A model generated the notes under the pieces. It was not told the origin of the DNA. It ran no database searches and saw only the letters and a list, made by a program, of their open reading frames with translations. A stretch of DNA of 64,000 bases from DATKUC01 sp964577375 (GTDB lineage: Bacteria > Spirochaetota > Spirochaetia > DSM-27196 > DATKUC01): contig CAZNYW010000007.1 in the NCBI GenBank assembly GCA_964577375.1, positions 1 to 64,000 of the forward strand, written 5' to 3'. Numbering within the stretch: the stretch's first letter is position 1; every line of letters begins with the position of its first letter. The translations under genes were made by a program, and so were the position numbers. Positions 60,589 to 64,000 of this stretch are shown here, one piece after another.

Positions 60589-61419
60589 ATGAACGAGAGC
60601 TACGCGGAGTTCGACGGCAACGTCTTCGACCTTTTTCGTCTCGATGGCAGGGTAGCGATAGTTACCGGTGGAGCGAAGACGCTTGGCTTCTACATGGCAC
60701 GCGCGCTCGCGCAGGCGGGGGCCGATGTCGTTATTACGAGCCGGCGGATCGAAGATGCGGAGGTCTCGGCCGGCAGGCTCGAGGCGGAGACGGGCAGAAG
60801 GATCGTGCCCGCGCGGCTCGACGTGCGCGACGAAGGCGGGGCGGCACGGCTCGTGGAAACGGTCCTCGGCGATTTCGGGCGGATCGACGTGCTCGTGAAC
60901 AACGCCGGAAACGTTCAGAGTACCCCGGAGAACGCGCCGTTCGAGAAGCGTCCGCTAAAGCTGTGGCAGGAGGTGATCGACATCAACCTCACCGGCGCCT
61001 TCCTCTGCTCCAAGCACGTGGTGGCCTCGGCAATGAAGCCGGCGCGTTCGGGAGTGATCATCAACGTCGGTTCGGTGGCGGGGATCACCGGAAAGGACCG
61101 GCGGGTGTACGAAGGAACCGAAATCGGCGGATCCACCCTCGACTATCATGCGGCCAAGGCCGGCGTCATCAACATGACGCGGGACATGGCCGCCTATCTC
61201 GCACCGTTCGGCATCCGGGTCAACTGCCTCAGTCCTGGAGTCTACTTCCGCAACCAGGAAGAGCGGTTCGTCACCGCCTACTCCGACCGCATCCCGATGG
61301 GCCGGTTCGGAAACGAGTCGAAGGAGCTCGCGGGAGCGGTGGTCTACCTTGCCTCCGATGCCTCTTCATATGTTACCGGGCACAACCTCGTGGTGGACGG
61401 CGGTCTCACAATCTGGTAG
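60589..61419 (+). CDS. Short-chain dehydrogenase/reductase, 276 aa
   Basis: SDR with GGAKTLGF in place of the usual TGxxxGIG (VAIVTGGAKTLGFYMARALA), NNAG, catalytic Ser in INVGSVAGITG and Tyr/Lys in YHAAKAG, and C-terminal GHNLVVDGGLTIW as in gluconate 5-dehydrogenase-like enzymes. AGGTGG ribosome site eight bases before ATG 60589. Adjacent to a sugar ABC operon, so a sugar-acid reductase is a reasonable guess. Confidence 0.9.
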   Translation: MNESYAEFDGNVFDLFRLDGRVAIVTGGAKTLGFYMARALAQAGADVVITSRRIEDAEVSAGRLEAETGRRIVPARLDVRDEGGAARLVETVLGDFGRIDVLVNNAGNVQSTPENAPFEKRPLKLWQEVIDINLTGAFLCSKHVVASAMKPARSGVIINVGSVAGITGKDRRVYEGTEIGGSTLDYHAAKAGVINMTRDMAAYLAPFGIRVNCLSPGVYFRNQEERFVTAYSDRIPMGRFGNESKELAGAVVYLASDASSYVTGHNLVVDGGLTIW

Positions 61420-61471
61420 CTGCCGGCGGCATTCTGCCGGGCGGCGCGTCGGGCGTGGGTCGCCGGCCGCT

Positions 61472-62407
61472 CTACTCTTTTATCTGCACGTGAACGATGG
61501 TATAGCGCCCGCCGGTGAAGGTGACGCTCACCGACCCGTCGGTGCGCAGCACCGCGCTCGGATAGGAGTACTCTCCGTCGCCCGATGCGATCTCCTCGGG
61601 GCTGCTCCAGCTTTCGCCCTCGTCGTCCGAGCTCATGGCGACGAGCCGCTTCCTGTCGGAGCTCGAGTCGTTGCCGACAAGCAGGAGCCTTCCGCTCGAA
61701 AGCCGCAGCAGGTCTATGGCACTGTCGGGATTCGGGATCTCGACCGGCCGGAGGATGCTCCAGGTGTATCCCTCGTTGCAGGAGTGGCTCTGCCACAGCC
61801 GCTCCTGGTTGGTTCTGCAGAGCATCAGCATGCGTCCGTCGTCGAGACGGCAGAGCGCGGGCTGGATCGCCTTGCCTCGCGCCATCGTTTCCGCGACGAA
61901 GCTGCCGCTCAAGTAGTCTCCCGGATCCTCGAGGACCCAGATGTAGGGACACTGTTCCACCTCGCTGTAGAGCGGAAAGATGATCTGTCCCTTGCTGCCC
62001 GTGATCGGCCGGGTTTTCGCCATCATCCCGATCCTCGGGGTGAACAGCGCGGGACGCGACCAGGTCCGGCCGCCGTCGGCGGAGCTCGCGCAGAAGAGCA
62101 GGCTCTCCTTCCAGGTGGCGCTTAGGAGCGCGGAGAAGGTCAGGTTGAGCAGACCATCCGGGGTGCGCCAGAGCACCGGGTTGCCGAGCGCGAGGCCGTG
62201 GAAGTCGAACAGAACCTCCGGTTCGGACCACGCGCCCGCGGCCGACCGCCATGCGCCCTTCAGCACCGTGTCGGAGGCCGTTTCGTAGGCACCCTGGTAC
62301 CATACGCACAGGAGTTCTCCTTCCGTTGTCTCGATCACGGAGGAGCAGTGTACGAGGGCAGGCTGTCCTTCAATCCTTACAATCGTCTCTTTGGGCCCGA
62401 TGTTCAC
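61472..62407 (-). CDS. BNR-repeat (sialidase-like) protein, 311 aa
   Basis: Beta-propeller with Asp-box motifs SADGGRTWS, SDDEGESWS and related strands, and conserved GMMAKTRPITGSKGQIIFPL and MLMLCRTNQERLWQSHS. Resembles the exo-alpha-sialidase/BNR family that includes intracellular sugar-acid hydrolases. No signal peptide, so it would act in the cytoplasm on an imported sugar. GTG 62407 overlaps the permease stop (GTGA). Last gene of the sugar ABC operon. Confidence 0.87.
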   Translation of the reverse strand: MNIGPKETIVRIEGQPALVHCSSVIETTEGELLCVWYQGAYETASDTVLKGAWRSAAGAWSEPEVLFDFHGLALGNPVLWRTPDGLLNLTFSALLSATWKESLLFCASSADGGRTWSRPALFTPRIGMMAKTRPITGSKGQIIFPLYSEVEQCPYIWVLEDPGDYLSGSFVAETMARGKAIQPALCRLDDGRMLMLCRTNQERLWQSHSCNEGYTWSILRPVEIPNPDSAIDLLRLSSGRLLLVGNDSSSDRKRLVAMSSDDEGESWSSPEEIASGDGEYSYPSAVLRTDGSVSVTFTGGRYTIVHVQIKE

Positions 62408-62994
62408 TTGATGGCTCCTGACAGCGAGATGCCGGCGATGATTCGTTTCCTGAGGAGCAGGAACACGATGAGCGAGGGGCAGAGTGCGAGGAACGACGAC
62501 CCGAACAGCAGCCCGTACTCGACGTTCTGCGCGCCGAGGATCGCCTTCAGACCGATGGGAAGCGTGAGGTGCGCCGATCCCTGCAGCGAGATCATGGACC
62601 AGAAGAACTCGTTCCACCCGAAGATGAAAACCCAGACCACCAGCGCCCCGATTGCCGGAGTGGACATGGGTACGAAGAGCTGGAACAGCACGCGGAGCGA
62701 CCCACAGCCGTCGATCCGGGCTGCGTCTTCCAGGTCGCGCGGAAAGTTCACGAAGAACTGGCGCAGCAGGAAGATGCCGATGGGCATGGCGGCGATCGGA
62801 AGGGCGACTCCCGGGAACGTNNNNNNNNNNNNNNNNNNNNNNNNNNNNNNNNNNNNNNNNNNNNNNNNNNNNNNNNNNNNNNNNNNNNNNNNNNNNNNNN
62901 NNNNNNNNNNNNNNNNNNNNAGAATCCACACGAGTGCGATGGCGATGAAGATGACGGCGTAGACGAGGGATCGCGCAGAGTAGCGGCGCATCAT
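62404..62994 (-). CDS. Carbohydrate ABC transporter permease (MalG-type), interrupted by assembly gap
   Basis: Visible parts: MMRRYSARSLVYAVIFIAIA at the N-terminus and, after the gap, FPRDLEDAARIDGCGSLRVL (EAA loop, binds the ATPase) to ISLSGAIK. Only about 163 residues are present; relatives have about 275, so the 100-N gap (62821-62920) stands for roughly 300 bases. Overlaps the MalF-type permease by four bases. Confidence 0.85.
   Translation of the reverse strand: MMRRYSARSLVYAVIFIAIALVWIXXXXXXXXXXXXXXXXXXXXXXXXXXXXXXXXXXTFPGVALPIAAMPIGIFLLRQFFVNFPRDLEDAARIDGCGSLRVLFQLFVPMSTPAIGALVVWVFIFGWNEFFWSMISLQGSAHLTLPIGLKAILGAQNVEYGLLFGSSFLALCPSLIVFLLLRKRIIAGISLSGAIK
62821..62920. other. Assembly gap (100 N) in MalG-type permease
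   Basis: Placeholder length. The interrupted permease lacks about 110 residues, so the missing sequence is nearer 330 bases. Confidence 0.9.
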
Positions 62995-63869
62995 TGCAGG
63001 TCCCCCTCGAGGCGCATAGTCCGTACCAGGATCATGCTGATGACGAAGATAATCGCGAAGATCACGAAGCCCACCGCGGCGGCAACGCCGAATTCCGTAA
63101 ACTCGAACGCCTGCCGGTACATAAGGAGCGCGAGCACCTCCGTCGAGGTTCCCGGGCCGCCTGAAGTCATGAGGATGACCTGACCGAAGGTGCGCATCCC
63201 GCCGATGGTGGTGAGGATGAGCGCAAACAGAAGCGCCGGCCGGATGAGCGGCAGCGTCACCGCGAAGAAGGTGCGGCCGGGACTCGCTCCGTCGAGGCGC
63301 GCGGCTTCGTAGAGCTCACCGGGGATCGAGGCGAGAGCCGCCTGGAAAATGATCATGCGGTATCCGACGAGCCACCAGATGGTTGAGAAGGCAATGACCG
63401 GGAGGGCCCACGAGGAGTTGGCTAAGAGCGCGACCGGCTTGAGCCCGAGCATCCCGAATATCCCCTGGAGCAGCCCTACGTTCGGATCGTTCATGAGCGC
63501 CCAGAGGATGCTGACGATCGACACGTTGAGCAGGTAGGGAAAGAACATCAGCGACTGGAAGATGCCGGAGCCCGGAAAGCGAAGGAACTGCAGCACGAGC
63601 GACGCGAGCAGTGCCGCCACGATTATGCCCGGAATGACCATGCCGATGAACTTCCAGGTTACCCAGAAGGCGTTCCAGAAGCGGTGGTCGGCAAACAGCT
63701 GTGCATAGTTGGAGAATCCCAGGAACTTGTTGCCCCGGAGCGGATTCCAGTCGTAGAGGCTCATCACGAAGCCGAACACGAGCGGAGCGAACAGGAAGAG
63801 TACCCACAGGATCGCGTAGGGAAGGATGAAGAGGATCCCTTCGAGCTGCCGGTGCCGTCCGATTGTCAT
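62991..63869 (-). CDS. Carbohydrate ABC transporter permease (MalF-type), 292 aa
   Basis: Six membrane helices with GILFILPYAILWVLFLFAPL at the start, the binding-protein-contacting SNYAQLFADHRFWNAFWVTW, and the EAA loop LYEAARLDGASPGRTFFAVT. Typical CUT1-family permease. Starts at ATG 63869, downstream of a hairpin and of the binding-protein gene. No ATPase gene in the operon; many such systems share an MsiK-type ATPase. Confidence 0.93.
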   Translation of the reverse strand: MTIGRHRQLEGILFILPYAILWVLFLFAPLVFGFVMSLYDWNPLRGNKFLGFSNYAQLFADHRFWNAFWVTWKFIGMVIPGIIVAALLASLVLQFLRFPGSGIFQSLMFFPYLLNVSIVSILWALMNDPNVGLLQGIFGMLGLKPVALLANSSWALPVIAFSTIWWLVGYRMIIFQAALASIPGELYEAARLDGASPGRTFFAVTLPLIRPALLFALILTTIGGMRTFGQVILMTSGGPGTSTEVLALLMYRQAFEFTEFGVAAAVGFVIFAIIFVISMILVRTMRLEGDLQ

Positions 63870-63900
63870 TTCAAACTATCCCTCTATCGGTTGATATCTG

Positions 63901-63960
63901 GCAGGAGCCTTGAGAAATCGAGGCCGCCCCGTGAGGGACGGCCCCTTTGTGAGAGCCTGC
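63901..63960 (-). other. Hairpin between binding-protein and permease genes
   Basis: GGCCGCCC (63922-63929) and GGGACGGCC (63935-63943) form an 8-bp stem with one bulge, flanked by an outer GCAGG/CCTGC pair (63901/63956). A hairpin in this position often reduces permease expression relative to the binding protein by protecting the upstream mRNA or by partial termination. Confidence 0.55.
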
Positions 63961-63965
63961 GTCGG

Positions 63966-64000
63966 CTACTTGGCAAGTACCGCGTTGACGTCGGCTTCCG
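63966..64000 (-). CDS. C-terminal end of ABC substrate-binding protein (partial)
   Basis: The last ten residues read EADVNAVLAK followed by TAG, a common ending of carbohydrate-binding proteins (EADVNAVLAK-like). The position upstream of two permease genes supports this. Most of the gene lies beyond the right edge. Confidence 0.6.
   Translation of the reverse strand, partial: EADVNAVLAK

Overview
The window is a GC-rich (roughly 60 %) bacterial chromosome scaffold with two 100-base N gaps, so it is a draft or metagenome-derived assembly. Gene content suggests a free-living spirochaete: exported substrate-binding proteins whose signal peptides end in FASGAKEA-like sequence, PilZ, PEGA, CARDB and ankyrin secreted proteins, a methyl-accepting chemotaxis receptor gene, class III and CYTH-type cyclase-family proteins, and many conserved proteins without a function. 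This placement is an inference from style and content; there is no rRNA or ribosomal-protein marker here.

Layout. 1-4010: the start of a large exported protein (runs off the left edge), divergent from a hypothetical protein, a voltage-sensor-like membrane protein and a DUF503/YlxP protein. 4029-7249 (minus): an operon of an HD-domain phosphohydrolase, the tRNA thiolase TtcA, a YbjN/CesT-like protein and a ComFB protein. 7348-12529 (plus): a lipoprotein, a PilZ protein and a 1003-residue protein with a cyclase-like head, an AAA/STAND ATPase and TPRs. 12553-14133: a DHA2-type exporter and a well-formed tRNA-Met transcription unit with promoter and terminator. 14180-20281 (minus): nrdR with palindromes upstream, an M29 aminopeptidase, two DMT transporters (one rarD) and a complete biotin ECF transporter (bioY-ecfA-ecfT). 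20366-29630: D-Ala-D-Ala carboxypeptidase, a dihydroorotate-dehydrogenase-like protein, an FAD oxidoreductase coupled to an orphan substrate-binding protein, superoxide dismutase, sufS-sufU, gpmA and a Cys/Met transsulfuration enzyme. 29738-41982: PEGA protein, small outer-membrane protein, purU with a CYTH protein, a DUF6765-like protein, HAD hydrolase, diacylglycerol-kinase-like protein, metallo-beta-lactamase-fold protein, pgl with a 57-residue basic protein, aldo/keto reductase, a DUF255 thioredoxin-fold protein and an SDR.

42212-49505: a heavily damaged chemotaxis receptor gene, then a two-gene flavin electron-transfer module (FMN-binding protein plus an NqrB/RnfD-like protein fused to an FNR-type reductase), a zinc alcohol dehydrogenase, a MarC protein and a membrane adenylate cyclase. 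49604-57142: a coiled-coil membrane protein, a secreted operon (OMP-like protein with a Pro-rich repeat linker followed by a CARDB-repeat lipoprotein), an exported ankyrin protein and an OB-fold-like protein. 57166-64000: an MFS transporter, a 5'-nucleotidase-family lipoprotein, an SDR, and the minus-strand end of a sugar ABC operon (substrate-binding protein tail, two permeases, a BNR-repeat protein) that continues off the right edge.

The items I consider most worth following are: two 137/138-bp intergenic elements with matching inverted ends but unrelated cores (31449 and 55749); the voltage-sensor/HAMP-like membrane protein lacking a potassium selectivity filter; the degenerate-cyclase/AAA/TPR protein next to a PilZ protein that lacks the usual arginines; the compact flavin electron-transfer pair; a likely ATC start codon in the DUF255 gene; several genes whose predicted transcription start falls at or within a few bases of the start codon; and a chemotaxis receptor gene with several internal deletions.
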